Assembly (NCBI GenBank): GCA_964386705.1
Contig: CAYLTY010000013.1
Coordinates: forward strand, 4,833-68,832
DNA from: AM-0621 sp964386705
GTDB lineage: Bacteria; Planctomycetota; Planctomycetia; Planctomycetales; Planctomycetaceae
Direction: 5' to 3'
DNA length: 64,000 bases
Shown: one piece after another, positions 1-9,492 of the stretch
Numbering within the stretch: the first letter of the stretch is position 1
Layout: each line of letters starts with the position of its first letter
Position numbers and translations under genes: made by a program
Notes under the pieces: generated by a model
What the model was told of the DNA's origin: nothing
The model's input: only the letters and a program-made list of their open reading frames with translations
The model's database searches: none

Positions 1-429
1 CGCAACTGCGGCTGAGTTCACTTCTTCCAAGGGGAACTCGACCCGGATATGCGGCTCGAACTTCATCAGGATCGGCAGAATGTGAAGGTTGTAGTCCAGC
101 ACGAGCCTGCGAACTTCGGCATCTGTCGTCGCTGAAAACCTCAAGGAAATATCAGCCAGCGGCGAATTGAACTGGAACGTTGCTTCGCGACTGGTGGGCG
201 AGACAGTCGGGGTTGCCTTAACTTTGTCGCCGAATTTTTGAGCGAGCGCTTCCAGTCTTGGTTTCCAGATGCCCCGCAACTGCTCGCACGCCTTGACGAA
301 TAATTCCAGTCGCTCTTGCCGTCCCTGGTGCGCCTGAATCTGCGTTGTTTGAAATTCTTTGATCTGCTTGTCTGACGCCGCGAACTCGGCATCAATCCGG
401 CTTAGTAAATTACTGAGGTCGGCCATCAT
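1..429 (-). CDS. Unknown protein, 3' end outside the window
   Basis: A minus-strand frame runs from a double ATG at 429/426 (MMADLSNLL) to the window edge without a stop, giving at least 143 residues. The product looks soluble: the N-terminal 60 residues are helical, charged and Gln/Glu-rich (coiled-coil-like), followed by a mixed alpha/beta stretch (residues 70-140). No signal peptide or membrane segment is visible. I do not recognise the family. It has the same orientation as the kinase gene upstream of it, 79 bp away, so co-transcription is possible. Confidence 0.6.
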   Translation of the reverse strand, partial: MMADLSNLLSRIDAEFAASDKQIKEFQTTQIQAHQGRQERLELFVKACEQLRGIWKPRLEALAQKFGDKVKATPTVSPTSREATFQFNSPLADISLRFSATTDAEVRRLVLDYNLHILPILMKFEPHIRVEFPLEEVNSAAVA

Positions 430-508
430 TCCGCTCTTTCCGGGTGAATCACCCATAGTAAAGGATTTTGCTCCTGCAGGTAGCTTCCTCTCGTAAGGTC
501 CACGAACG

Positions 509-2650
509 TCACACGCTCTCGCTGTTGTGACGAACTTCGATCGCAACCGTGGCGGCAAACTCGGCGGAGTTCGACGTCTTGGGGAGTGGCGTCTTCGCTT
601 GCTTTGGCATGAAGCATTGCCACCACTGGTGAGCATTCGCGTCAGTCCACGAATCTTTGGTTGGCAACTCGTTCAAGGCGTCCATGATCTCTTGGGCCGA
701 GGCGGGTCGATCCGCTGGAGATTTCGCCAGACACCGCATCAATAAAGTTTCCAGCTCCGGCGACACAGACTGCGTCGTGCGCAGTGAGATCGGTTCGGGC
801 ATCGTTTCGGCCTGAGCCTTGAGGATGTCCAATACGCTCTCACCGTCGAACAGCGGCGTACCCGTCAGCAGGAAGTATCCGACGGCCCCCACCGCGTATA
901 AATCGCTGCGAGCGTCAATGTTGTCTGGTGATTGGCAGGCCTCTGGAGACATATAGAGGGGTGTGCCGACGATTCCGCCTCCTTGTGTCGCCAACGCAGC
1001 GTGCTCGGTTGTCTTCACTAGTCCGAAATCCAGCAGTTTCACGAAATCAAACAAGCCGCCTCGGGCGTTCAGCAATATATTTGCAGGCTTGATGTCCCGA
1101 TGAATCAGGCCGACACCGTGAGCCTCAGCCAGCGATCCGCAAACCTGCTTCAGAATGTGAATTACACGACCTTCCGGCTGCAGGCCGTGCCAGTCGATCA
1201 GGTTCTCCAGGTTGATACCGTCGAGGTATTCCATCGCGTAGTAGAAAACACCCTCGGGGGTACGGCCGTAGTCGTAAATCGCAATCGTATTCGGGTGATT
1301 GAGTTGACCGGTGAGTTGTACCTCGCGTTCGAAGCGGGCGATGGTCTTTTCGTTCGTCTTGGCCGCATCGAGAAACTTGACCGCGGTCGGTCGATGCAGC
1401 ATCGCGTGCCGTGCACGGTACACGACGCCCATGCCGCCTTCGCCGAGCTTTTCTTCCAGTGTGTACTGGCCCAGTCGCTTTAGTTCGATAGCTGTCAACC
1501 GCGCGTGTTCGGCCATGCGATCAGCCCGCAGCATGAACACCAGCATAGCCGCAGATGCGGCAGCCAGAAGCGCAAACAGGCCCCAGAATGCGTAATTAAT
1601 CGTGTTAATTGTTTCGTGAGATTCACGGACTTCAACTTCCATCGCTATTCCAAAACCGTCCTCATTGAGCCATTCCCATGCTCCCACTACGGGCACACCG
1701 CGATAATCGCGATAGCCTTCAATACTGATGCCGTCGCGTCCGGCAATGGCTTCAGCAACGGGGTGAATCAGTGGCAGTTCTGATCTCGATTGAGTAGGTC
1801 GCGTGCCTGTTGTCAGATCAACCCCGGGATCTCGTAATGAAACATTCAGCGTCGAATCAGCGTTCTCGGTCAATAGTCCGATGCCGCGAAGTTGATCGTC
1901 AAAGCGACTGTTACTCACCATGAGACCGTTCCGGTTGAATGCAAATGTTTCACCGGTTTTTCCGAGGCGGGCGGTTTCCATGATGCGCGTGAATTCAACT
2001 TCCGGCTGAATTCGCAGGCCGAGCAGTGCGATGACTTCCTTGGCTTCGTTGCGCACGGGGGCCATCACAAACATGGTGGGCACTCCGATGCGTAACGTGC
2101 CGTGCCGGTCGGGCAGAGCCACCTTGCTAGGTGAGGGCGGCACGATCATCGAGCGGCCCCCGAAGGCGATTTGACGCAACGGTGCCAACTCGTCTTCTGA
2201 GAGTTGCCACGCCAGATTCTCAGTCCTGTACGAGCCGATGACGCGTCCGGTCTGCTCAATGACGACGAAGCCATTATATCCGTGCGACGTCACGATCGGA
2301 TGGAGTTCGCTACGGAGTTCTTTTGACTCCGGTAGATTGAACAACTCCAGAGCGGATATCTGCGGCGTAGCAGTTTTCACGAGTAACCGGATCGTCTCAG
2401 CGATCTGGGGATCGCCCGCGGCGGATTCCGCCTGGTTGCGATGCATCCGCATCCAGTTTCGCAGCGCGGTACGCTCGGCTTGCAGGGTGGTTTCCAGCAC
2501 CGATTGCAGGTTTGCTTTCAGTGTCGCTTCTACCTTCGCACGCATCACCCAGCCAACACTTGCCAGCACTAGCAACACAATCAGCGGGCGCAGCCAGATA
2601 TGGCGATGCCAGATGGTGGAAACAGTGCCTGAAAGACTCAGCCGGTGCAT
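509..2650 (-). CDS. Membrane Ser/Thr protein kinase with extracytoplasmic Cache-like sensor
   Basis: This is a 713-residue receptor kinase. A membrane segment at about 19-36 is followed by an extracytoplasmic region (40-345) with the layout of a double-Cache ligand-binding domain, then a second membrane segment at 351-374 and a cytoplasmic Hanks-type kinase domain from about 396. The kinase motifs are intact: GEGGMG loop (403-408), AVK lysine (K425), HRDIKPAN catalytic loop (517-524) and DFG (541-543). It should phosphorylate Ser/Thr on cytoplasmic partners in response to an external signal. It starts only 15 bp after the RND permease stop, so it is probably the third gene of the efflux operon, which may link efflux to signalling. 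Substrates are unknown. Confidence 0.9.
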   Translation of the reverse strand: MHRLSLSGTVSTIWHRHIWLRPLIVLLVLASVGWVMRAKVEATLKANLQSVLETTLQAERTALRNWMRMHRNQAESAAGDPQIAETIRLLVKTATPQISALELFNLPESKELRSELHPIVTSHGYNGFVVIEQTGRVIGSYRTENLAWQLSEDELAPLRQIAFGGRSMIVPPSPSKVALPDRHGTLRIGVPTMFVMAPVRNEAKEVIALLGLRIQPEVEFTRIMETARLGKTGETFAFNRNGLMVSNSRFDDQLRGIGLLTENADSTLNVSLRDPGVDLTTGTRPTQSRSELPLIHPVAEAIAGRDGISIEGYRDYRGVPVVGAWEWLNEDGFGIAMEVEVRESHETINTINYAFWGLFALLAAASAAMLVFMLRADRMAEHARLTAIELKRLGQYTLEEKLGEGGMGVVYRARHAMLHRPTAVKFLDAAKTNEKTIARFEREVQLTGQLNHPNTIAIYDYGRTPEGVFYYAMEYLDGINLENLIDWHGLQPEGRVIHILKQVCGSLAEAHGVGLIHRDIKPANILLNARGGLFDFVKLLDFGLVKTTEHAALATQGGGIVGTPLYMSPEACQSPDNIDARSDLYAVGAVGYFLLTGTPLFDGESVLDILKAQAETMPEPISLRTTQSVSPELETLLMRCLAKSPADRPASAQEIMDALNELPTKDSWTDANAHQWWQCFMPKQAKTPLPKTSNSAEFAATVAIEVRHNSESV

Positions 2651-2665
2651 GGGGCGTATGCCGTC

Positions 2666-5600
2666 CTAATGCCCCGCGCCGCTCGGATTCGAGGACGCGG
2701 TTTGAGAATCCAGTTTCGACTGGTTACCACCGCTACCGCGATCGGCCAGCCAATCGATGACGTAGTAGAACACCGGTGTCAGGAAGATGCCGAAGCCAGT
2801 AACTCCCAGCATTCCGAAGAACACGGCCACGCCCAGCGTGCGGCGCATCTCGAAGCCAGCTCCATGAGAAACCACCAGCGGAACCACTCCCAGGATGAAC
2901 GCAAACGAAGTCATGATGATTGGCCGCAGGCGACTCTTGCTGGCGTTCACAGCGGCATCGAAGCGAGATTCTCCCGTCGACTTTTTGTGCCGCGCAGTCT
3001 CGACGATCAGAATGGCATTCTTGGCGGCCAGTCCTACCAGCACGATAAAACCAACTTGCACGAAGATGTTGATATCGAGCTTGAACATCCACAGGCCGAT
3101 CACTGCGCTCAGCAGGCACATGGGCACGACGAGCAGCACGGCCATCGGCATCGACCAGCTTTCGTATTGCGCGGACAGAACATTAAACACCAGGATGAGT
3201 GCTCCAATGAACGCAAAAATCGCGGCGCTGCCTTCGAGCAGTTGCAGGTAGGTCAGTTCGGTCCACTCAAACTTCATGTCTCCGGAAAGTTCGGTCTTTG
3301 CGACCTTCTCCATCATCGAGATGATCTGTCCCGTGCTGACGCCCGGCAGTGAACCGCCGTTGATCGACGCTGCCGTACGCGTGTTGTAGCGCGTAATCAT
3401 CACCGGCCCGCCAACTTCCTTAATTTCGACGAGAGTCCCCAAGGGAACCATATCGCCGCGAGAGTTCTTGATTTTGAGCGCCTTGACATCGTCCGGGCGA
3501 AGCCTGAACCCGGCATCGCCCTGCAAATTAACCTGCCACGTCCGACCGAATTGGTTGAAGTCGTTGACGTAGTAACCGCCGAGATAAACCGACAGCGCCG
3601 TAAACACATCGTTGAGCGGCACGCCCATGGACTTACATTTCGTGCGATCAACGTCGATGTAGAGTTGAGGCGTGTTCGACCGGAAGCTGTTAAACAGCCC
3701 TACGAGGCCCGGCTGTTCGTTGCCCTTCGCGGCGACGGTGTCGGCCTGAGCTTGCAGCGTCGCCAAGTCTCCGCCGCTGAGATCTTCAATCATCAGCTTG
3801 AAACCACCAGCATTTCCGAGGCCATCGACGGGCGGTGCGCCAAACACCGCAATCTGAGCGTCTAGGATTTCTTCGAAGCATTGCTTCCGGATCTTCTGGC
3901 CGATGGTTGCTGAGTACGTTTCCAAACCATGTCGATGATCGAAGTCATCGAGGATTACGAACATCGAGCCGAAGTTCGAATTCACGGCGTTGAGCACGAA
4001 CGACTGACCGGGAATGCCGATCGTATGCGCCACGCCGTGGGTCTCTCTCACGATCTTTTCAACGCGATTAACGACCTCAACGGTACGTTCCAGCGATGAT
4101 GAGTCGGGCAACTGTATATTGACAATCAAATATCCTTTGTCTTGATTGGGAATGAAGCCAATTGGGGTGCGGGTAATGCCCACATAGGTTGCTCCCAACA
4201 AGCCGCCGTAGATCAGCAGGACGATCACGCAGACTCGCAGCGACCCCGCCACGATGCGGCCATAGATCTTCGTGATCCAATCAAAGCCACGATTAAACCA
4301 CTTGAAGAACACGCTCAATAGTTCGTTGATCTTCTTGGCGAACATCCAGCCAACAACCGCTCCCGGCAGGGCAGTTACCAAAGCCACCGTCCATTGCGCA
4401 GCCGGCGATGCCCCTTCGAGCTTCGCGGCAAACAGCGGGTAGAGATAGTGCTCGCTCAGCCAGCCGAGCAGCATGACATATCCCCACCAGGGCAATGCTT
4501 CGAGGGCATGGTGATGACCGGGAGGGTCGCCCGGCTTGGCCTCGCGACTCTTGAAGATCTGAACTGCGCGAGCGGGGGTCATCGTCATCGCGTTGATGGC
4601 CGAGATGATCATCGACGCCGAAATCGTCAGAGCGAACTGTCGATAGAACTGACCGCTGATTCCCCCGAGAAACGCACTCGGCAGAAACACGGAGCTAAGC
4701 ACCAGTGTGATCGCAATGATCGGCCCGGTGATCTCGTTCATCGCGTTGATCGTCGCCGTCTTGGCGTCGTAGCCCTTCGCCAGCCAGACCTCGATGTTCT
4801 CCAGCACAACGATCGCGTCGTCCACCACGATGCCGATGGCCAGAACGAGCCCGAAGAGCGTCAGGTTATTCAGCGTGAAGCCCAGCGCCGCCATGACCGC
4901 CAACGTGCCGATCAGCGAGACTGGCACGTCGATCATCGGCAGGATCATCGACTTCCAGTCTTGCAGGAACAGCAGCACGACAATGGCGACCAGAATGATG
5001 GCGTCGCGCAACGCATGGAAGACTTCGTCGACGGATTGTTCGATGAAGGGCGTGGTGTCATACACGATCGCGTACTTCACGCCCGACTTGAAACCAGGCA
5101 GAGCGGCTTCCAGTTCCTTCATCTTCGCCCGGATCGCGTTGGCAACTTCCAGCGCATTCGAGCCCGGCAATTGGAAAACCGATAGCCCGACTGACGGCTG
5201 ACCGTCGAGCGAACACTGCATGTCCTGATTCTTCGCTCCAAGTTCCAATCGTGCGACATCGCGCATCCGAGTGATCTGCCCGGACTCGCCCGTCTTGATG
5301 ATGATCTGCTCGAATTGCTCTGGGTCGGTCAGTCGGCCCAGCGTCGAGAGGATGTATTGAAAGTCTTGTCCTGTCGGTACCGGTGGTTGTCCCAACCGAC
5401 CGGCCGCGACTTGCACGTTCTGCTCTTTCAGTGCGTTAACGACATCACCCGCCGTCATGCCACGAGCGGCCAGTCGCTCTGGGTTGAGCCAGACACGCAT
5501 GCTGTAGTCTTGCTGACCCAAAAAGCCGACATCACCCACGCCGTTGATGCGTAGCAATTCGTCCTTGATGTAGATCGTCGCGTAGTTGCTCAAGTACAGC

Positions 5601-6070
5601 TGATCGTAGATCGGCTGATTGGTTGCTTTATCAATCTCTGAGAAGAGATTGACGACCAGTAGAATGCTCGGCGATTTCTTCTTTGTGCTGACGCCCGTCG
5701 TCTTCACGACGTCCGGCAACTTCGGCAGCGCGAGCGAGACGCGGTTCTGCACCAGCACCTGAGCCATATCCAGATTGGTGCCGAGTTTGAACGTCACCGT
5801 CAGCTTGTAGCCGCCGTCATTCGTCGACTGCGACGACATGTAAAGCATGTTCTCGACGCCGTTGACTTCTTGCTCGATCGGCGCGGCAACCGTTTCCTGC
5901 ACGACCTTCGCGTTCGCTCCGGGATAGTTCGCCGACACTTCAACGCTCGGCGGCGCGATCTCCGGATACTGCGCGATCGGCAACGTCCAGAGCGCCGCGC
6001 CCCCCGCAAAGACAATGACCAGTGAGATCACAATCGCGAAGACGGGGCGTTCGATAAAAAATTTGGCCAT
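2666..6070 (-). CDS. RND efflux transporter inner-membrane permease (HAE1/AcrB type)
   Basis: The 1134-residue product has the usual RND permease length and order: an N-terminal membrane helix (about 9-29), a large periplasmic porter domain, a helix bundle with the VDDAI sequence that carries the proton-relay aspartates of TM4, and a second symmetrical half starting near the sequence RVCVIVLLIYGGLLGATYVG. The start FFIERPVFAIVISLVIVFAG is typical of HAE1 pumps. It would expel hydrophobic or amphiphilic compounds using proton motive force, with the adaptor encoded 109 bp upstream. An insertion of about 100 residues after TM6 (periplasm/cytoplasm boundary, sequence around LEALPWWGYVMLLGWLSEHYL) is longer than in AcrB. 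No outer-membrane TolC-type gene is present in the window. Confidence 0.95.
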   Translation of the reverse strand: MAKFFIERPVFAIVISLVIVFAGGAALWTLPIAQYPEIAPPSVEVSANYPGANAKVVQETVAAPIEQEVNGVENMLYMSSQSTNDGGYKLTVTFKLGTNLDMAQVLVQNRVSLALPKLPDVVKTTGVSTKKKSPSILLVVNLFSEIDKATNQPIYDQLYLSNYATIYIKDELLRINGVGDVGFLGQQDYSMRVWLNPERLAARGMTAGDVVNALKEQNVQVAAGRLGQPPVPTGQDFQYILSTLGRLTDPEQFEQIIIKTGESGQITRMRDVARLELGAKNQDMQCSLDGQPSVGLSVFQLPGSNALEVANAIRAKMKELEAALPGFKSGVKYAIVYDTTPFIEQSVDEVFHALRDAIILVAIVVLLFLQDWKSMILPMIDVPVSLIGTLAVMAALGFTLNNLTLFGLVLAIGIVVDDAIVVLENIEVWLAKGYDAKTATINAMNEITGPIIAITLVLSSVFLPSAFLGGISGQFYRQFALTISASMIISAINAMTMTPARAVQIFKSREAKPGDPPGHHHALEALPWWGYVMLLGWLSEHYLYPLFAAKLEGASPAAQWTVALVTALPGAVVGWMFAKKINELLSVFFKWFNRGFDWITKIYGRIVAGSLRVCVIVLLIYGGLLGATYVGITRTPIGFIPNQDKGYLIVNIQLPDSSSLERTVEVVNRVEKIVRETHGVAHTIGIPGQSFVLNAVNSNFGSMFVILDDFDHRHGLETYSATIGQKIRKQCFEEILDAQIAVFGAPPVDGLGNAGGFKLMIEDLSGGDLATLQAQADTVAAKGNEQPGLVGLFNSFRSNTPQLYIDVDRTKCKSMGVPLNDVFTALSVYLGGYYVNDFNQFGRTWQVNLQGDAGFRLRPDDVKALKIKNSRGDMVPLGTLVEIKEVGGPVMITRYNTRTAASINGGSLPGVSTGQIISMMEKVAKTELSGDMKFEWTELTYLQLLEGSAAIFAFIGALILVFNVLSAQYESWSMPMAVLLVVPMCLLSAVIGLWMFKLDINIFVQVGFIVLVGLAAKNAILIVETARHKKSTGESRFDAAVNASKSRLRPIIMTSFAFILGVVPLVVSHGAGFEMRRTLGVAVFFGMLGVTGFGIFLTPVFYYVIDWLADRGSGGNQSKLDSQTASSNPSGAGH

Positions 6071-6179
6071 GAAAATAGAATTCGTGAGTCAGAGACTGGG
6101 GTCAGCTAAGCGACTGTTTCCGCAGTGAGATGTGGCATCAGAGCCCGGCACGCTCTCGATAACTCTTGCCCTCCTGCGC

Positions 6180-7376
6180 TTATTCCTTCGACTTTTCTGA
6201 ACTCTGACTCTTGGGTTCCACCTCTTCGACCTTGGAGCCGGGGCGCACGCGCTGCAGTCCGTTGGTCACAATCTTCTCGCCTGCTGTAAGTCCGTCGGCA
6301 ATCACACGCATGCCATCGTGCAGCGCACCGAGCTTCACACGACGATAGATGACTTCATGCTCCGGGCTGACGACGTACACGAACGCACTGCCTTGATCCC
6401 GTCCAATCGCCCGTTCTGAGACTAGCACCGCTTTGCGCGGTTCACCCAACGGCAAACGCACGCGAGCGAAGAAGCCGGGAGAGAGCGCTCGAGGACCACG
6501 CTCCGACTTTGGATTCGAGAACACGCCACGAACACGGATCGTGCCCGTATTGGCGTCCACCTGGTTCTCAATGAAATCGAGTTTTCCGCGGTAGGGATGC
6601 CCTTCATCCGTGGTGAGCCCCATCAGCAGTGGTATCTCTCCCTCCATCGGTCCCTTCAGCTTTCCGTCGCGAACGGCCTTTTGCAGAACTTGCAGCGTCG
6701 GCTCGTCCATATCGAAGTACAGGTGAATCGGATCGACCGACACAATGGTCGTCAGCTGCCCGGTGGCGGGAGTAATCAAATCACCCACCGAGGGGATCGA
6801 TCGACTGATGCGGCCGTTGAGTGGGGATGTGATCTTGGCGAACTCCAGATCGAGCTTCGCTTGTTCGATGGATGCCTGGGCGACCTTGACGGCCGCATCC
6901 GCCGCGGCTTTGTTTCCGATGTCGCGTTCGAGGTCGCGCGCCGTGGCTGCTTTGTTTTTGACCAAGTCTTCAGTCCGACCCAACTCCGATGCGGTCACTT
7001 TCTCGCGTGCGACCGCCTGCGATAACTGCGCATCGGCCGCCGTCAGCGTGTTCTGATACGGCCGCTCGTCGATTTCGAACAGCAGGTCTCCAACTTTGAC
7101 TTCCGCACCGAGTTCAATGCTCGAATCAAAGGCAATCTTTGTCAGGTACCCACTGACGCGAGCACGAATCTCGACGGAATCGACCGCTTCAAGTCGGCCT
7201 GTGAAGTCCTGATAGTCAATGACTTCCTTCTCTGTCGGAGTCGCGACCTCCACCTTCACGGGTACAGAGGCCTGGTTCTCACCTGCGACATTCGATCCGC
7301 CACATCCGCTCATTGAGGCCAGCAGCAATGCTAAGCCCCCGCATCGCCACAGGCCCCGAAATATTAGTCCAACCAT
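6180..7376 (-). CDS. RND efflux periplasmic adaptor lipoprotein (membrane fusion protein)
   Basis: A 398-residue membrane fusion protein. The N-terminus has a signal peptide with a lipobox ending SMSGC, so the mature protein is probably lipid-anchored. Next come a lipoyl-like half motif (VEIRARVSGYL), a helical hairpin of about 90 residues (NTLTAADAQL to AKLDLEFAKI), the second lipoyl half (ITSPLNGRISR) and a beta-barrel region. The ATG at 7376 is preferred over the GTG at 7379. The gene precedes the RND permease in the same orientation and should form the tripartite pump with it. Confidence 0.93.
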   Translation of the reverse strand: MVGLIFRGLWRCGGLALLLASMSGCGGSNVAGENQASVPVKVEVATPTEKEVIDYQDFTGRLEAVDSVEIRARVSGYLTKIAFDSSIELGAEVKVGDLLFEIDERPYQNTLTAADAQLSQAVAREKVTASELGRTEDLVKNKAATARDLERDIGNKAAADAAVKVAQASIEQAKLDLEFAKITSPLNGRISRSIPSVGDLITPATGQLTTIVSVDPIHLYFDMDEPTLQVLQKAVRDGKLKGPMEGEIPLLMGLTTDEGHPYRGKLDFIENQVDANTGTIRVRGVFSNPKSERGPRALSPGFFARVRLPLGEPRKAVLVSERAIGRDQGSAFVYVVSPEHEVIYRRVKLGALHDGMRVIADGLTAGEKIVTNGLQRVRPGSKVEEVEPKSQSSEKSKE

Positions 7377-7464
7377 CACGTGATCCTTATGGCCAACGGT
7401 TCGCGCGCCGATGAAGGCGCGTCATCCAAGACTGAAGTGACCAACGTGGTCACTGCGGCCACTG

Positions 7465-9426
7465 TCAGCCCTTCTTGAAATCCATGCCGGCGTCCTTGCC
7501 TTCATCGCCGATCATCTTGAATTTGAACTGCGAAGGATTGGCGAATTCGACTTCGGCCAGCATGGTGCCGCCCCCATCGTCGGTTTCGAGAGCGAGGTTG
7601 TTCTGATCCACGGCGAACACGCCCTTCACGGACTGCTTCTGCTTTCCGCGAGAGTAAGTCCATGTGAAGGTGCCATCCTTCGTGAGATCCAGTTGGAACG
7701 TGGCTCCCTGATTGGTTGCCTTCCAAGTCCCCACGAACTGCTCGGCTTTCAGAACCTTTTCAGGAGCGATCGCCGGGGGAGTCTGAGGTGCGGGACTCTT
7801 GGAATCATCTGCAGGGCTGGTCATTGCGACCAGTTGCTTGAGCAGCTTGTCGGTCGGCAATTGTGCTTGCGCCTGCTTGAACTGCTTCGCTGCCTGTTCG
7901 CCGTGACTGCAGGTTTGATACTGATACCCCAGCAGGAAGTGGGCATCGGCGGAGTTGGGATTCGCCTTCGAGAACTGCTCCAGAGCACGCAATTGCTTGG
8001 TGTAGGTTTCCGAGTTCGAGTACAGGCTGATCATGGTCGTCCAGTCCCAACCCGGACCGGCAGACAGAACGGCATACACGGCGGCTGCGGATTCCGGGTA
8101 CTTCTGCAGGGCGAACAGCACCAGACTGCGGAATTCATGCACCACCGTGTCACGCGGCATGGTCTTCAGTGTCACGTCCAGCTTGTCGAGCGCCGTCTTG
8201 TAGTCTTCGGCCGCAAACGCAGTTCGTGCTTCCTCAAAGGCCGCCATGCCCTCATCTGTTGGCTGTGTCCCACTGCTTGATGAGGCCGCCGGTGAGCCTG
8301 CCGGAGCTTCGGCGGTGGCACTACCAGCATCCGAGTATGTCACAAGCGGCTCCGAGTAATTGTACCCGGATGAGCCGCCATCGGAGTAATACGGATTCTC
8401 GTACCCCCAGTATCCCCAGCCATAGCCGACGCGATTGATACCCCACGCGGTCAAACCGAGAGCCGCGGCGACGGGGTAATTATCCCACATATAGCCCCAG
8501 CCGGCACCGGGATACCAATCGCCGTGATACCAGTCACCATGATGGTCATGTCGCTCGTCGGCCCAGTTCTGCCAGTCCTCGCGATTATTGTCGCGCCATT
8601 CCTGGCGATCGTCTTGCCGGTCACCGCGGTTTTGCTGTCGGTCGCCCTGGCGATCCTGCCAATTCTGACGTCCATCCGACATACGATCGCTCAAGTTGGC
8701 TCGCCGGTCTGAAGCAGACGGGCGGTCCGCCATGCGGTCTTGCACCCGAGCTCCCTGGTTTGGCAGACGGGAACCAATTCCGCCGTCGCCACCCAATCCT
8801 GGCAGACGATTTCCGGGCAGTTGTCCAGCACCCGGTCGATTCGCGATACCCTGTCCAGCGCCAGGGCGATTCGTAATTCCCTGCCCAGCGCCCGGACGGT
8901 TACCAATCCCCGTCCCTGAACCGATGCCAGTGCCGGGTCGATTTCCGATGCCGCTCCCTGACCCGATTCCGGTGCCACCGCCCGGTCGAGTGCTCGGCAA
9001 CGTTGACGGACGAGAGACGCCCCCTTGTCCGATACTGGGGCGATTCCCGCCCGGTTGAATTGAGGGGCGATTCCCGCCAGCGATGTTTCCGCTGCCAACA
9101 TTGGGACGTGTGCCGGGACTGACGCTCGGACGCGTGCTGGGCATGGATGGACGCGAAGGAGCCGCAGGTCGACTGAAGGACGGCGAACTGCCGATTGAGG
9201 GACGTGCTCCACCTCCGGAGAAACCGCCGCTCGGTCTGGCTCCTCCAGAAAAGCCACCACTGGGCCGCGCGCCGCCGCTGAATCCGCCACCCCCGCCGAC
9301 GCGACCGCCTCCACCACCACGACCACCCCCGCCTCGTCCGCCCCCTCTGCCAAAGGCCAGGTCCGACACACTGAATGCCACCACCAACCCAACCGCCAAC
9401 ATCGAAATCCAAATCCGAGTCTTCAT
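7465..9426 (-). CDS. Secreted Gly/Arg/Pro-rich protein with TPR-like region and C-terminal beta domain
   Basis: The 653-residue product has a signal peptide (about 1-26). A long low-complexity segment follows with GGRGGGG runs and repeated RPS, RPG and FSGGARPSGG units (residues 28-225), then an Asp/Arg/Gln-rich segment (226-290) and a Trp/Tyr/Gly-rich stretch. A TPR-like helical region (about 385-525, EEARTAFAAEDYKTALDKLD) and a small C-terminal domain beginning FVGTWKAT, resembling lipocalin-like or DUF beta folds, complete it. Disordered secreted proteins of this type are common in planctomycetes. An exported structural or scaffold role is an inference; the function is unknown. Confidence 0.85.
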   Translation of the reverse strand: MKTRIWISMLAVGLVVAFSVSDLAFGRGGGRGGGGRGGGGGRVGGGGGFSGGARPSGGFSGGARPSGGFSGGGARPSIGSSPSFSRPAAPSRPSMPSTRPSVSPGTRPNVGSGNIAGGNRPSIQPGGNRPSIGQGGVSRPSTLPSTRPGGGTGIGSGSGIGNRPGTGIGSGTGIGNRPGAGQGITNRPGAGQGIANRPGAGQLPGNRLPGLGGDGGIGSRLPNQGARVQDRMADRPSASDRRANLSDRMSDGRQNWQDRQGDRQQNRGDRQDDRQEWRDNNREDWQNWADERHDHHGDWYHGDWYPGAGWGYMWDNYPVAAALGLTAWGINRVGYGWGYWGYENPYYSDGGSSGYNYSEPLVTYSDAGSATAEAPAGSPAASSSSGTQPTDEGMAAFEEARTAFAAEDYKTALDKLDVTLKTMPRDTVVHEFRSLVLFALQKYPESAAAVYAVLSAGPGWDWTTMISLYSNSETYTKQLRALEQFSKANPNSADAHFLLGYQYQTCSHGEQAAKQFKQAQAQLPTDKLLKQLVAMTSPADDSKSPAPQTPPAIAPEKVLKAEQFVGTWKATNQGATFQLDLTKDGTFTWTYSRGKQKQSVKGVFAVDQNNLALETDDGGGTMLAEVEFANPSQFKFKMIGDEGKDAGMDFKKG

Positions 9427-9492
9427 TACCTGTCTCCCGTCATGATTCGTGAATGATTCTCAATACCACTGACCCATGCTGCATGCCGGAAA

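Noticed and set aside
4394..5185. 263-residue open frame on the plus strand
   Set aside because: It is antisense to the RND permease and rich in His, Arg and Asp, typical of a shadow frame.
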